Shown: positions 14,443-22,042, counted from the first letter of the stretch. The stretch is DNA of 22,571 nucleotides from an uncultured Acidimicrobiaceae bacterium (GCA_903907185.1 CAIVND010000084.1:1-22571), one strand, 5' to 3'. Translations and numbers: made by a program. Notes: generated by a model from the sequence alone, not told the origin.

Positions 14443-15183
14443 ATGCTTCGTGCCTATGGATCAGGATCCATCTTTGGCGAACCAAGCGGCGTCGAACCAT
14501 TCTCAGTCCTTCTCCTGCATGGGTGGGGCCATGACCACCGTGATTTTGCCCCGCTCTTGCAGCTTGAGGCGCCAAACTGTGGCGTACTTGCCGTTGACCT
14601 ACCGGGATTTGGCGCGAGTCCCGCCCCGGAGATCGCTTACGGCAGCGACGGCTACGCGCGTACATTGGCCCCGTTGCTCGAGGAGATGAGCGATCGCTTC
14701 GTTATTGTTGGTCATTCTTTTGGCGGACGCGTCGCTCTCCAGATGGCTGCGATCTACCCGGAACGGATCGTCGGGCTCGTACTCGCAGGTGTACCGCTTC
14801 TCCGGTCAGTCAAGGGCACTCGTGTGTCGGGTCGGTACCGGATGTTGCGACGTCTCGCGCGTCTTCATCTCTTGAGTGATCAACGCCTTGAGCGTGCGCG
14901 CAGTCGCTATGGATCGAGCGACTATAGAAATGCGGACGGAATCATGCGCGAGGTCCTTGTGAAGACCATCAACGAGGACTACCGCGACCTTATTTCGGGG
15001 GTCCCAGTGCCCGTGGAGATGGTTTGGGGTGAGTTCGACTCCGCCCAACCACTTGCGTTGGCGAGAGAGGCTGCCAGCCTGTTCCCGAAGGCAAATCTCA
15101 CTGTTATCGAGGGTGGTGGGCATATGTCACCTCTCGAGAGGCCGGAGGAGCTTTATGCAGCGCTCGGGAGAGTTCGTCCGTGA
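14443..15183 (+). CDS. Alpha/beta hydrolase linked to peptidoglycan-precursor genes
   Basis: 246 residues from ATG 14443; a GTG at 14422 in frame would add 7 residues, but TATCGT 7 nt before the ATG favours the shorter form. Motifs: LLLHGWGHDHRDF (oxyanion region), VDLPGFGAS, nucleophile Ser92 in GHSFGG, a likely triad Asp in VWGEFDSAQP and His in EGGGHMSP. All catalytic positions are present, unlike the hydrolase at 9326. No signal peptide, so it is cytoplasmic. Its TGA overlaps the GTG of the downstream MurF-like gene (GTGA, 4 nt), so the two are probably co-translated. The substrate is unknown; the context hints at envelope or D-amino acid metabolism, which is inference only. Confidence 0.83.
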   Translation: MLRAYGSGSIFGEPSGVEPFSVLLLHGWGHDHRDFAPLLQLEAPNCGVLAVDLPGFGASPAPEIAYGSDGYARTLAPLLEEMSDRFVIVGHSFGGRVALQMAAIYPERIVGLVLAGVPLLRSVKGTRVSGRYRMLRRLARLHLLSDQRLERARSRYGSSDYRNADGIMREVLVKTINEDYRDLISGVPVPVEMVWGEFDSAQPLALAREAASLFPKANLTVIEGGGHMSPLERPEELYAALGRVRP

Positions 15184-16721
15184 TCTTTCTGTTTGAACTT
15201 GCCGCGCTGCTAATCGGCGCCCTGCTTGCTGAGTTACGTTGGTTGCGAGTTGCTCAGCGTGAACACTATTTGGCCGGTTCCGCCTCGATCTTCGCACTGC
15301 GTTGGTGGAGATCCTCTCCGCTCAACCTCATTCTGGGTATCGCCTCGGCGTTTACTGCGATCGCCGCCTTTTGGGAAAGTGGAAGTTCATTCGCCTGCGC
15401 TCTTATTGTGGCAATCTCACCAATTGGGCTTACGCCCCGTGGTCGAACATCAAAGCTTGTTTGGACACCGAGATTGCGCCGCGTTTCGGCAATTTCAACC
15501 CTTATCTATCTCGTGCCGATTGGTATTCTCACGTCTCTAATCTCGAGGCGAGCCGTTATTGGAGTTAGCACTGCATTCGTACTTGTTATCCCCGTCATTG
15601 TCGACCTCGGTTTGGCCTTCATGGCACCGATCGAGCGCCGTTTTGCCAAGCGATTCGTAGATTCGGCAAAAGAACGTCTTCGTCGTATTTCACCCCAAGT
15701 CATTGCCATCACTGGATCATTTGGCAAGACGACTACTAAGGGCTACGTCGACTTTCTCCTTCAACGTCACCACAATGTTCTTGCCAGCCCTCGAAGTTTC
15801 AATAATCAAGCGGGTCTCGCACGAACCGTGAATGAGCACTTACTTCCTGGCACGGAGATTCTCATAGCGGAGATGGGGACCTACGGGCTCGGTGAGATAC
15901 GGGCGATGTGTGAGTGGATGAAGCCCTCGATCGCGGTGATCACCGCTATTGGACCAGTTCATCTCGAGAGATTCAAAGATCTGAACGTAACTCTGGCAGC
16001 AAAGGCCGAGATCGCTGAGGGCGCAGATATCTGTGTACTGAATGTCGATGACGAACGCCTCGCAGCTCTGGCACAAACCCTGCGAGACCGGGGAAAAAAA
16101 GTAATCTCCTGTTCTGGTATTGATCGGGGCGCAGATATCTGTGTACTGATCGATGATGATCGCTTTACGGTCTTTCAATCTGGACAGTCATGTGGCCAAA
16201 GAGCGGTAACCGAAGCAGATCGCGCAGTTGTGGCGACCAATGTTGCCTGCGCTATCGGAGTCTGTGTTGCCGTAGGTGATGACCTCAGTGGCATCGTCAG
16301 TGCAATCTCAAGCCTTCCATCAGCGCCAAATCGGCTGGTGTCAATCGAGAGCGAGTCAGGAGTCTTGATCCTTGATGACACCTTCAACTCCAATCCAGCA
16401 GGCGCGGCACTTGCCCTTTCAGTGCTAAAGGGGACTGGTTTACCCGGCGCGCGACGAGTTTTGGTGACTCCTGGAATGATTGAACTTGGCCCAATTCAGG
16501 CCGAGGAAAACCGTCGAATGGCCGAACTCGCCAGTCAATTCTGTTCGGAAGTCGTCATAGTGAACCGAACTAACCGTCGTGCTCTCAGCATTGGGGCCAA
16601 TCACAAAGCCACTGTCCGCTATACAAGAAACCGGGACATTGCAGTTGCTTGGGTCAAAGAAAATCTTCAGCGAGGCGACGTTGTTCTCTACGAAAACGAT
16701 CTTCCTGATCACTATGCGTGA
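15180..16721 (+). CDS. MurF-like Mur ligase with an N-terminal membrane domain
   Basis: 513 residues. Residues 1-150 hold about five hydrophobic helices (near 1-18, 48-66, 70-84, 104-122, 126-148). The ATP-binding Mur ligase core begins straight after with ITGSFGKTTTK (177-187), then EMGTYGLGEI, ITAIGPVHLERF (255-265) and KAEIAEG, where family members carry the carbamylated Lys. The C-terminal domain has DDTFNSNPAGAALAL, close to the MurF motif DDxYNANP. MurF adds D-Ala-D-Ala to the UDP-MurNAc-tripeptide. The usual N-terminal UDP-binding domain of MurE/MurF seems to be missing, its place taken by membrane helices. The gene follows an alpha/beta hydrolase by GTGA overlap and precedes a Ddl-like gene, which supports a D-Ala-D-Ala-adding role. 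Confidence 0.82.
   Translation: MIFLFELAALLIGALLAELRWLRVAQREHYLAGSASIFALRWWRSSPLNLILGIASAFTAIAAFWESGSSFACALIVAISPIGLTPRGRTSKLVWTPRLRRVSAISTLIYLVPIGILTSLISRRAVIGVSTAFVLVIPVIVDLGLAFMAPIERRFAKRFVDSAKERLRRISPQVIAITGSFGKTTTKGYVDFLLQRHHNVLASPRSFNNQAGLARTVNEHLLPGTEILIAEMGTYGLGEIRAMCEWMKPSIAVITAIGPVHLERFKDLNVTLAAKAEIAEGADICVLNVDDERLAALAQTLRDRGKKVISCSGIDRGADICVLIDDDRFTVFQSGQSCGQRAVTEADRAVVATNVACAIGVCVAVGDDLSGIVSAISSLPSAPNRLVSIESESGVLILDDTFNSNPAGAALALSVLKGTGLPGARRVLVTPGMIELGPIQAEENRRMAELASQFCSEVVIVNRTNRRALSIGANHKATVRYTRNRDIAVAWVKENLQRGDVVLYENDLPDHYA
16019..16041 (+). repeat. 23-bp exact direct repeat within the murF-like gene, copy 1
   Basis: The 23 bases here are identical to those at 16127-16149. 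Both copies are in the same reading frame and encode GADICVL (codons 281-287 and 317-323). The offset is 108 bp, exactly 36 codons, so recombination between copies would delete or duplicate 36 residues in frame. Confidence 0.9.
16127..16149 (+). repeat. 23-bp exact direct repeat within the murF-like gene, copy 2
   Basis: Second copy, identical to 16019-16041. After it the two contexts diverge (NVDDERLAAL against IDDDRFTVF), but both keep an acidic cluster after the hydrophobic strand. Confidence 0.9.
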
Positions 16722-16777
16722 TCTATCTATCGATCAGAGTTTCCGAGGTTCGGCGGAAATTCTTCGATTGAAGTGCC

Positions 16778-16783
16778 TAGCAT
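16778..16783 (+). promoter_or_regulatory. Predicted -10 of the ddl-like gene
   Basis: TAGCAT is 6 nt before ATG 16790 with no SD between. It suggests that the ddl-like gene has its own leaderless transcript in addition to any readthrough from the murF-like gene, which ends 68 nt upstream. Confidence 0.45.
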
Positions 16784-16789
16784 TGTGCC

Positions 16790-17920
16790 ATGGCGAGTCT
16801 TGTCTCAAATGTTGGAGTACTTTTCGGCGGACCCTCGCCAGAACACGATGTCTCGGTACTTACTGGGCTACAGGCCGTTCGCGCCCTCGAAAGTTCGGGG
16901 AGGTTTGAGAGAGTCTCGACGATCTTCTGGTCAAAGAACGGTGATTTCTATCTCGTTCCGCGCTCGAGAGAGGCAAAGGATTTTACTGAGGGAGTTCCTC
17001 AAGATGCCGAGGCATTGGCGTTGACGTGTGGATCAGAGGGCGGATTCCTTCTTCGCAAGGGACGCTTTGCAGGTCGATCTGAACTTGTGCCACTCGATTC
17101 CGTAGTGATCTGCTCCCACGGAGGGCCAGGCGAAGACGGATCACTTCAGGGCGCGCTTGATCTTTGTGGAGTTCCCTACACCGGGCCATCCCTCTCCTCG
17201 GCTGCTCTTGGAATGGACAAGTTTGCTACTGGAGAGATCATCCGAGGCGCGGGCATCACCACTCTTGAGCGTCGTGTTCTCTCCAGTGACCTTGAGTCAC
17301 TTCCCTTTGATGGACCGTATATTGTGAAGCCTCGATTTGGCGGCTCATCGATCGGCATTGAGGTCGTCGCCGATCTCGCTACCGCGAAAGCACTTTTGAG
17401 GTCCAATGTCCACTTCCGTCGTGGTGGGGTGATTGAGCCGTTTCGGGGGGATCTTTTTGACCTACAAATCGCGTTATGCACGCATCCCAGCCTGAAGCTT
17501 TCAGCGATCGAGCGACCGCTCCGCTCTGGAAACGATGGCGAGATCTTGAACTACAAGGACAAATATGTCGGGGGAGCTGGTATGGACGCAGCTGCCAGAG
17601 AGCTTCCTGCCATGATCACGACCGAGTTGGAACATTCGATTCGGGTTGCGACAGCCACGGCAGCAATCGCGCTTGGAGTGCGGGGCGTCGCACGGATCGA
17701 TTTCCTATCTGATGGGACGTCGCTCTATCTCAATGAGATCAATACGATCCCTGGATCGCTCTCTCGCCATCTGTTCATCGATCCAGTATTGAGCTTTGAC
17801 GAACTACTCAACAACATGATTGAAGAGTCGCGTGATCGACCAACAGCAATATTTTCCTCTGCAGGAGCAGATGGCTCGCTACTTCGTGATGCCAAAAGTA
17901 TTTCGGCGAAGTTGGGTTAG
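16790..17920 (+). CDS. ddl: D-alanine--D-alanine ligase (ATP-grasp)
   Basis: 376 residues. Family motifs: VGVLFGGPSPEHDVSVLTG at the N-terminus, HGGPGEDGSLQG, YTGPSLSSAALGMDK, the ATP-grasp lysine region IVKPRFGGSSIG, GVARIDFLSDG, and the Mg-binding LNEINTIPGSL. The enzyme joins two D-alanines for the peptidoglycan stem. The omega-loop after NTIPG reads SLSRHLF rather than the usual MTxxS form of classical Ddl, so it may belong to a separate Ddl-like branch. It follows the MurF-like gene by 68 nt on the same strand, and MurF uses the Ddl product, which supports the assignment. A specificity other than D-Ala-D-Ala cannot be excluded. Confidence 0.85.
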   Translation: MASLVSNVGVLFGGPSPEHDVSVLTGLQAVRALESSGRFERVSTIFWSKNGDFYLVPRSREAKDFTEGVPQDAEALALTCGSEGGFLLRKGRFAGRSELVPLDSVVICSHGGPGEDGSLQGALDLCGVPYTGPSLSSAALGMDKFATGEIIRGAGITTLERRVLSSDLESLPFDGPYIVKPRFGGSSIGIEVVADLATAKALLRSNVHFRRGGVIEPFRGDLFDLQIALCTHPSLKLSAIERPLRSGNDGEILNYKDKYVGGAGMDAAARELPAMITTELEHSIRVATATAAIALGVRGVARIDFLSDGTSLYLNEINTIPGSLSRHLFIDPVLSFDELLNNMIEESRDRPTAIFSSAGADGSLLRDAKSISAKLG

Positions 17921-17970
17921 AAAGTGTTTTTGGTGGTGACTGTTCTCGTCTCAAGCTTCAAAACCTGCCG

Positions 17971-18645
17971 ATGACCTATCCTCGTCGTCATCTCGCTGAA
18001 GATGAGGAGATCATCGCAGAGAAGGGCCTTCACATACTGAAGGTGCTGCCGAACCTTTTGACGGTCGCGATGATTTTCGCGGGACTCGGAGCTGGTTTTT
18101 TGCTCTGGAAGAGCGCTCCAAGTTGGTTTGGTTTGACACTCGGTGTCATTTTTGCAGCGACGCTTACCTATCTTTTTCTCATGATCATGAGCTATCGCTC
18201 GATCCAACTTGTGATCACCAATCAACGGGTGATCTATCGAGCCGGTATATTCCATCGAACCTCTCGAGACATTCCAATTGCGGTTATTGCGGATGTTGAG
18301 GTGACACAGCGACTTTTTGAGCGTCTCATCGGCATTGGGACGATCGCAATCACAACAAATGGGATAGCTGGTACCTCAATTTTCCATGACGTCCAACAAC
18401 CACGAGTTCTTGCAGCGCACATATTTGGAGCGAGAGAACAGGCAAATCAGCACCACGTTCGGGAGGATGTCGTTGCGGTAGAGGCGATCGATCTAACCGA
18501 GGAGGCAATTCGATTGACTGGTCTTCGACGTAAGGGAGTGATCACTCAGCAAGAGTTTGTAAGTCGGGCTCACGATCTCGGGATCTCCAATGAAATCCTC
18601 TACGCGGCTGATTCCCCCGATGATTCTGAGTCCGAAAATACGTGA
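17971..18645 (+). CDS. PH-domain (bPH2/YdbS-like) membrane protein
   Basis: 224 residues. A short acidic N-terminus (HLAEDEEIIAE) is followed by two transmembrane helices (about 23-46 and 53-73). A bacterial PH-like domain then starts LVITNQRVIYRAGIFHRTSRDIPI and continues VTQRLFERLIGIGTIAI. The last part (about 180-205) resembles a SHOCT-type short helical tail (LRRKGVITQQEFVSRA). The function of these proteins is not established; they are usually peripheral envelope proteins. No SD and no TANNNT hexamer is found before the ATG. A 16-codon GTG frame (17924-17974) ends with TGA overlapping this ATG (ATGA), offering a coupled-start explanation. Confidence 0.82.
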   Translation: MTYPRRHLAEDEEIIAEKGLHILKVLPNLLTVAMIFAGLGAGFLLWKSAPSWFGLTLGVIFAATLTYLFLMIMSYRSIQLVITNQRVIYRAGIFHRTSRDIPIAVIADVEVTQRLFERLIGIGTIAITTNGIAGTSIFHDVQQPRVLAAHIFGAREQANQHHVREDVVAVEAIDLTEEAIRLTGLRRKGVITQQEFVSRAHDLGISNEILYAADSPDDSESENT

Positions 18646-18702
18646 GCAGTTGGCTTTCACGGAGCGAAGAGACAGAAACGATCAGTAATAGGTGTTGATT
18701 GG

Positions 18703-18708
18703 TACGCT
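18703..18708 (+). promoter_or_regulatory. Predicted -10 of the leaderless rimO transcript
   Basis: TACGCT is 6 nt before ATG 18715, with no SD. The 69-bp gap between the PH-domain gene and rimO holds nothing else recognisable. Confidence 0.5.
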
Positions 18709-18714
18709 GTCAGC

Positions 18715-20001
18715 ATGCCTGAGCACTTTTGGATTGAAACGCTCGGCTGTCCGAAAAACCAGGTCGATTCGGCGAAGATTGCCGGCACGCTTCTCGGTGA
18801 TGGACTGGTCCAAGCAGCAACAGCCGATGATGCAGATCTTGTTGTCGTGAATACCTGTGCGTTTATCGATGCGGCCCGCCAGGAGTCTGTCGAAACGGTT
18901 GAATATCTCGTTGCAAACCGTCGAGAGGGCGTAAAGGTTGTGGTGACTGGTTGCCTCGCCGCTCGCGTGGGCGAGGAACTCCTTACTTCGATACCTGGTA
19001 TCGACTTGGTGGCCGATGTTGGCGTGCCGATATCGATCTCTGCTGGCCCCCGCTGGCGTCCGAGTGTGGGGAGAGAGGCAAGCCATCATCTGATGGATCT
19101 TCCTCGGTCACGGTCCGAAAGTCCCTGGGCGTATGTGAAGATCGCTGAGGGTTGTGATCGCCAATGCGGGTTCTGTGCAATACCAAGCTTTCGCGGCCCT
19201 CAGGCCTCCCGTACCGTTGGATCGATTCTGGATGAGGTTGAAGGTCTCGAGGTCGCAGAGGTGGTGCTCGTTGCACAAGATCTTGCCTCGTATGGGAACG
19301 ACCTCGACGCACGGGGTTCGCTCAACGCACTTGTTCGCGAGATCCGGCGTCGCGTGGACCGAGTTCGGCTTCTCTACCTCTATCCGTCTTCGCTAACGAA
19401 TGAGCTTGTTGACACGATCATCTCAACAGATGTCTCGTACTTTGATCTGTCGTTGCAGCACGTCTCTCCTAACCTTTTGCGAAGGATGCGCCGCTTTGGA
19501 GGTGCAAGTCGGTTTTTGGAGCGAATCGATCACATTCGTGCGCTAGATCCCGGAGCGACCTTTCGCTCTTCGTTCATATTGGGCTACCCAGGAGAGACGG
19601 AAGAGGATCACGACGCGCTCCTCTCGTTTATTGAGGAGGCCGACCTTGACTGGGTTGGTTTCTTCCCTTACTCAAAGGAGGAGGGAACTTACGCTGCGGA
19701 TCTAGATGACCAAGTGCCGCGTGAGCTTGCTCTTGAACGACTTCGCGAGTGTTCAGAGATACAAGACGCCATCACCTCTAGGAAACGTCGAGAGCTCGTC
19801 GGCACGACAGCACGAGTGCTCATCGATGCTCCCGGAGTTGCTCGCTCGCAACGCGAGGCACCAGAGATTGATGGGATTATCAAGGTTGACGATCGTCTCG
19901 CTGTCGGCAGTTTCGTTGAGGTAGAGATCTTGGCTGCAGAGGGTCCAGATCTCACTGCAACACCGGTCGTCGGTGAACGCTTTGCGCGGAACACGAAATA
20001 G
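18715..20001 (+). CDS. rimO: Ribosomal protein S12 methylthiotransferase RimO
   Basis: 428 residues, standard for RimO. The N-terminal MTTase domain starts FWIETLGCPKNQVDS and carries C12, C48 and C80, ligands of the auxiliary 4Fe-4S cluster. The radical SAM motif is GCDRQCGFCAIP with C147, C151 and C154. A C-terminal TRAM-like region follows (about 365-425). The enzyme adds a methylthio group to the conserved Asp of ribosomal protein S12 (Asp88/89 by species). The LGCPKN sequence and the short AIPSFRG segment separate it from MiaB. Its TAG overlaps the GTG of pgsA by one base, so the two are translationally linked, and the order rimO-pgsA-cinA-recA is a known actinobacterial arrangement. Confidence 0.95.
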   Translation: MPEHFWIETLGCPKNQVDSAKIAGTLLGDGLVQAATADDADLVVVNTCAFIDAARQESVETVEYLVANRREGVKVVVTGCLAARVGEELLTSIPGIDLVADVGVPISISAGPRWRPSVGREASHHLMDLPRSRSESPWAYVKIAEGCDRQCGFCAIPSFRGPQASRTVGSILDEVEGLEVAEVVLVAQDLASYGNDLDARGSLNALVREIRRRVDRVRLLYLYPSSLTNELVDTIISTDVSYFDLSLQHVSPNLLRRMRRFGGASRFLERIDHIRALDPGATFRSSFILGYPGETEEDHDALLSFIEEADLDWVGFFPYSKEEGTYAADLDDQVPRELALERLRECSEIQDAITSRKRRELVGTTARVLIDAPGVARSQREAPEIDGIIKVDDRLAVGSFVEVEILAAEGPDLTATPVVGERFARNTK

Positions 20002-20576
20002 TGCCCGTCGTGGAGGAGCCACGTCGTATCTTTGGTCCTTCGGCGATCGTTACGCCAGCGAATGGTCTCACGCTTTTGCGGCTTATCGCGGCGCCGGTCT
20101 TCGCATTTGGTATTGCACGGATCGGTCCTCGATCGTGGTGGCTTTGGGTGATTTGGATCGTCCTTGCCTCTTCTGATGGCCTTGACGGACATCTCGCCAG
20201 AAGACTTGGCACGACGAGCTCCGGTGCTTTCCTCGACCCGCTTGCGGACAAGATATTGGTACTTGCAGCGTTGATTGTGCTGGTCAGTGATCATGTATTC
20301 GGATGGATTCCCGTCGTACTCATTGGAATCCGCGAGATCGCGATGACGATCTTTCGCACGAGGATCAGTCGCTTTGAGGTTTCGATTCCCGCAAGCTATC
20401 TCGCGAAGTGGAAGACCTTGGCCCAAGATTTTGCAATCGGTTGCGCGTTTTTCCCGCCCTTTCATGGTGACCTCGTAGCGATCCCACGATGGCTCCTGTG
20501 GTTGGCTGTTGCGCTCACGATCTACACCGGATTTGAATACGTGGTAGATGGACGTCAACTGATTGAGCGACGTTGA
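20001..20576 (+). CDS. pgsA: CDP-diacylglycerol--glycerol-3-phosphate phosphatidyltransferase (PgsA-like)
   Basis: 191 residues with GTG start overlapping the rimO stop (TAGTG). It has several transmembrane helices and the CDP-alcohol phosphatidyltransferase motif at 59-83: D59, D62-G63, A66-R67, G75, D79, D83. The spacing between AR and G is 7 rather than the more common 8 residues. PgsA makes phosphatidylglycerophosphate from CDP-diacylglycerol in the membrane. Another family member acting on a different alcohol (such as inositol phosphate) is possible, but the rimO/cinA context is typical for pgsA. Confidence 0.88.
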   Translation: MPVVEEPRRIFGPSAIVTPANGLTLLRLIAAPVFAFGIARIGPRSWWLWVIWIVLASSDGLDGHLARRLGTTSSGAFLDPLADKILVLAALIVLVSDHVFGWIPVVLIGIREIAMTIFRTRISRFEVSIPASYLAKWKTLAQDFAIGCAFFPPFHGDLVAIPRWLLWLAVALTIYTGFEYVVDGRQLIERR

Positions 20577-20641
20577 GTCAGCGAAGAAGATTGCGGTATA
20601 CCGAATCAGGTAGAGACGAAAAAAGCGAAAAAAGGTGACAG

Positions 20642-21886
20642 ATGCGTGCTGAGATCGTAGCGATCGGGACGGAACTTCTGCTTGGTCAGATTGTGGATAC
20701 AAATTCGACTTGGATAGCGGAACAGCTTGCCGAGAATGGCATCGATTGTCTCTATCAATCACGGGTGGGGGACAATCTTGATCGGATCGCTGACGTACTC
20801 TCGCACGCGCTCAACCGCTCTGACGCGGTAATTACCTGCGGAGGCTTAGGGCCGACCCAAGACGATATTACGCGTGAGGCGATCGCCAAGGTAATGGACG
20901 TGGAGCTTGTCAGGGATGTCGATGCAGAGCGACGAGTGATTGAATCATTTCAGTCGCGTGGTCGGTCGATGACGGAGAACAATCTCCGTCAGGGGGACGT
21001 CCCGGTGGGGGCGAGGATCATTGAACAGCGGCTGGGATCTGCCCCAGGTCTGATCTGTCCGTCGGGAGCCAAGGTGATCTATTCGCTCCCTGGCGTCCCG
21101 CATGAGATGCGTGAGATGTTGACCAGAGCGGTGCTGCCCGACCTTGCGAATAGGTCAGATGAGCATTCGACCATCCAAAGCCGCACGTTGCGCACCTTTG
21201 GTATTGCAGAATCAGCCATCGCTGAGATGGTCGCTCCAAGGGTCGAGGCACTCGATCTCGCCGGTGAACAGGCACCGACTATTGCGTTCTTGGCGAGTGG
21301 GATTGAGGGTGTCAAGGTGCGGGTAACTGTGAAGGCAACCGATCGAGAGACGGCCCGCCAGCGTCTCGATGTTGAGGAACAGGCACTGCGATCGATTCTC
21401 GGGGATTGTGTGTTTGGGCTTGACGATGAGACGATGGAGTTTTCTCTTGGCGAGATTCTTCTCGATAAAAATCTGACGCTCGGTATCGCTGAGTCACTAA
21501 CCGGTGGACTCATGTCCTCTCGGATCGTTGCAATCCCGGGCGCAAGTCGCTGGTTCCGCGGCGATGTCGTTGCCTACAACGCAGAGATCAAGTTTGATGT
21601 TCTCGGAGTGGCTCGCGGCCCGGTGGTAAGTGAGGAAGCAGCCATAGCTATGTCCGAGGGCGCCCGTCGTGTGTTGGGAAGCGATATCGGCCTTTCGACG
21701 ACGGGTGTAGCCGGGCCAGATGAGCAGGAGGGTAGACCGGTGGGAACCTGTTTCGTTGGACTTGCACTTCCCGGTCAACCGTCTGAAGTTCTTTCTTTGC
21801 ACCTCACCGGTGGGCGGCAGCGGGTGCGCGAACTGACAACGATCGCGGCGTTCGGCAACCTGCGCAGGCTGTTGCTTGCTCGTTGA
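20642..21886 (+). CDS. cinA: CinA-family protein (competence/damage-inducible; nicotinamide-nucleotide amidase domain)
   Basis: 414 residues. The N-terminal domain (1-170) starts AEIVAIGTELLLGQIVDTN and has TCGGLGPTQDDITREA, the MoCF-like fold with COG1058 pyrophosphatase activity. The C-terminal PncC-type domain has IAESLTGGLMSSRI, GVVAYN-like FRGDVVAYN, and TTGVAGPDEQEGRPVGT, expected to deamidate NMN. The SD AAAGGTG precedes the ATG by about 4 nt. A possible promoter TTGAGT-N18-TATACC (20573-20602) is upstream in the pgsA tail. The stop TGA (21884-21886) lies inside the TTGACA that may serve as the recA -35. All usual motifs are intact. Confidence 0.93.
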   Translation: MRAEIVAIGTELLLGQIVDTNSTWIAEQLAENGIDCLYQSRVGDNLDRIADVLSHALNRSDAVITCGGLGPTQDDITREAIAKVMDVELVRDVDAERRVIESFQSRGRSMTENNLRQGDVPVGARIIEQRLGSAPGLICPSGAKVIYSLPGVPHEMREMLTRAVLPDLANRSDEHSTIQSRTLRTFGIAESAIAEMVAPRVEALDLAGEQAPTIAFLASGIEGVKVRVTVKATDRETARQRLDVEEQALRSILGDCVFGLDDETMEFSLGEILLDKNLTLGIAESLTGGLMSSRIVAIPGASRWFRGDVVAYNAEIKFDVLGVARGPVVSEEAAIAMSEGARRVLGSDIGLSTTGVAGPDEQEGRPVGTCFVGLALPGQPSEVLSLHLTGGRQRVRELTTIAAFGNLRRLLLAR

Positions 21887-21916
21887 CAACACGAACAGGT
21901 GTTCGTGAACTACACT
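21883..21916 (+). promoter_or_regulatory. recA promoter region overlapping the cinA stop
   Basis: TTGACA (21883-21888) is a perfect -35 that overlaps the cinA TGA. With a 17-nt spacer the -10 would be TGAACT (21906-21911); the better TANNNT match TACACT (21911-21916) would need a 22-nt spacer or act alone. The LexA box fills the spacer in either case. Transcript start is expected around 21920, leaving a leader of about 120 nt before recA. Confidence 0.6.
21890..21907. promoter_or_regulatory. LexA (SOS) box of recA
   Basis: CACGAAC-AGGT-GTTCGTG is a perfect 7-bp inverted repeat with a 4-nt spacer and contains the GAAC-N4-GTTC core of Gram-positive/actinobacterial LexA operators. Its position within the promoter predicts repression of recA until LexA self-cleaves after DNA damage. 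Confidence 0.88.
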
Positions 21917-21940
21917 CATGTAAGTTCCTAAACCGACCGT

Positions 21941-21961
21941 TCAGCAGGGTTTTCCTGCTGA
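21941..21961 (+). promoter_or_regulatory. Stem-loop in the recA leader
   Basis: TCAGCAGG-GTTTT-CCTGCTGA forms a perfect 8-bp stem with a 5-nt loop in the untranslated leader. A second CAGCAGG at 21978-21984 could pair with the same CCTGCTG arm, giving an alternative fold. No T-run follows directly, so it is not a standard terminator. Confidence 0.55.
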
Positions 21962-22042
21962 GTAGTACCGAGTGACACAGCAGGTCTCTAACTTGCCGGT
22001 TCAGAACATGCAGACGCCACGGCGATCGAGAGGGAGAACATG

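Noticed and set aside
10155..16734. Exact 14-mer ATCTATCTATCGAT at 10155-10168 and 16721-16734, both next to stop codons
   Set aside because: A 14-base match between two places in 22 kb is expected about once by chance, and the element is a simple tetranucleotide-like run.
20597..20602. TATACC as the sole promoter of cinA
   Set aside because: The pairing with TTGAGT at 18-nt spacing is plausible, but the last base deviates from TANNNT and pgsA readthrough is equally likely, so it is only mentioned under cinA.
19689..20762. Long minus-strand open frame (357 codons) across rimO, pgsA and cinA
   Set aside because: It is antisense to three strongly recognised genes, rich in Arg and Ser, has no recognisable motif, and comes from the codon bias of the genes opposite.
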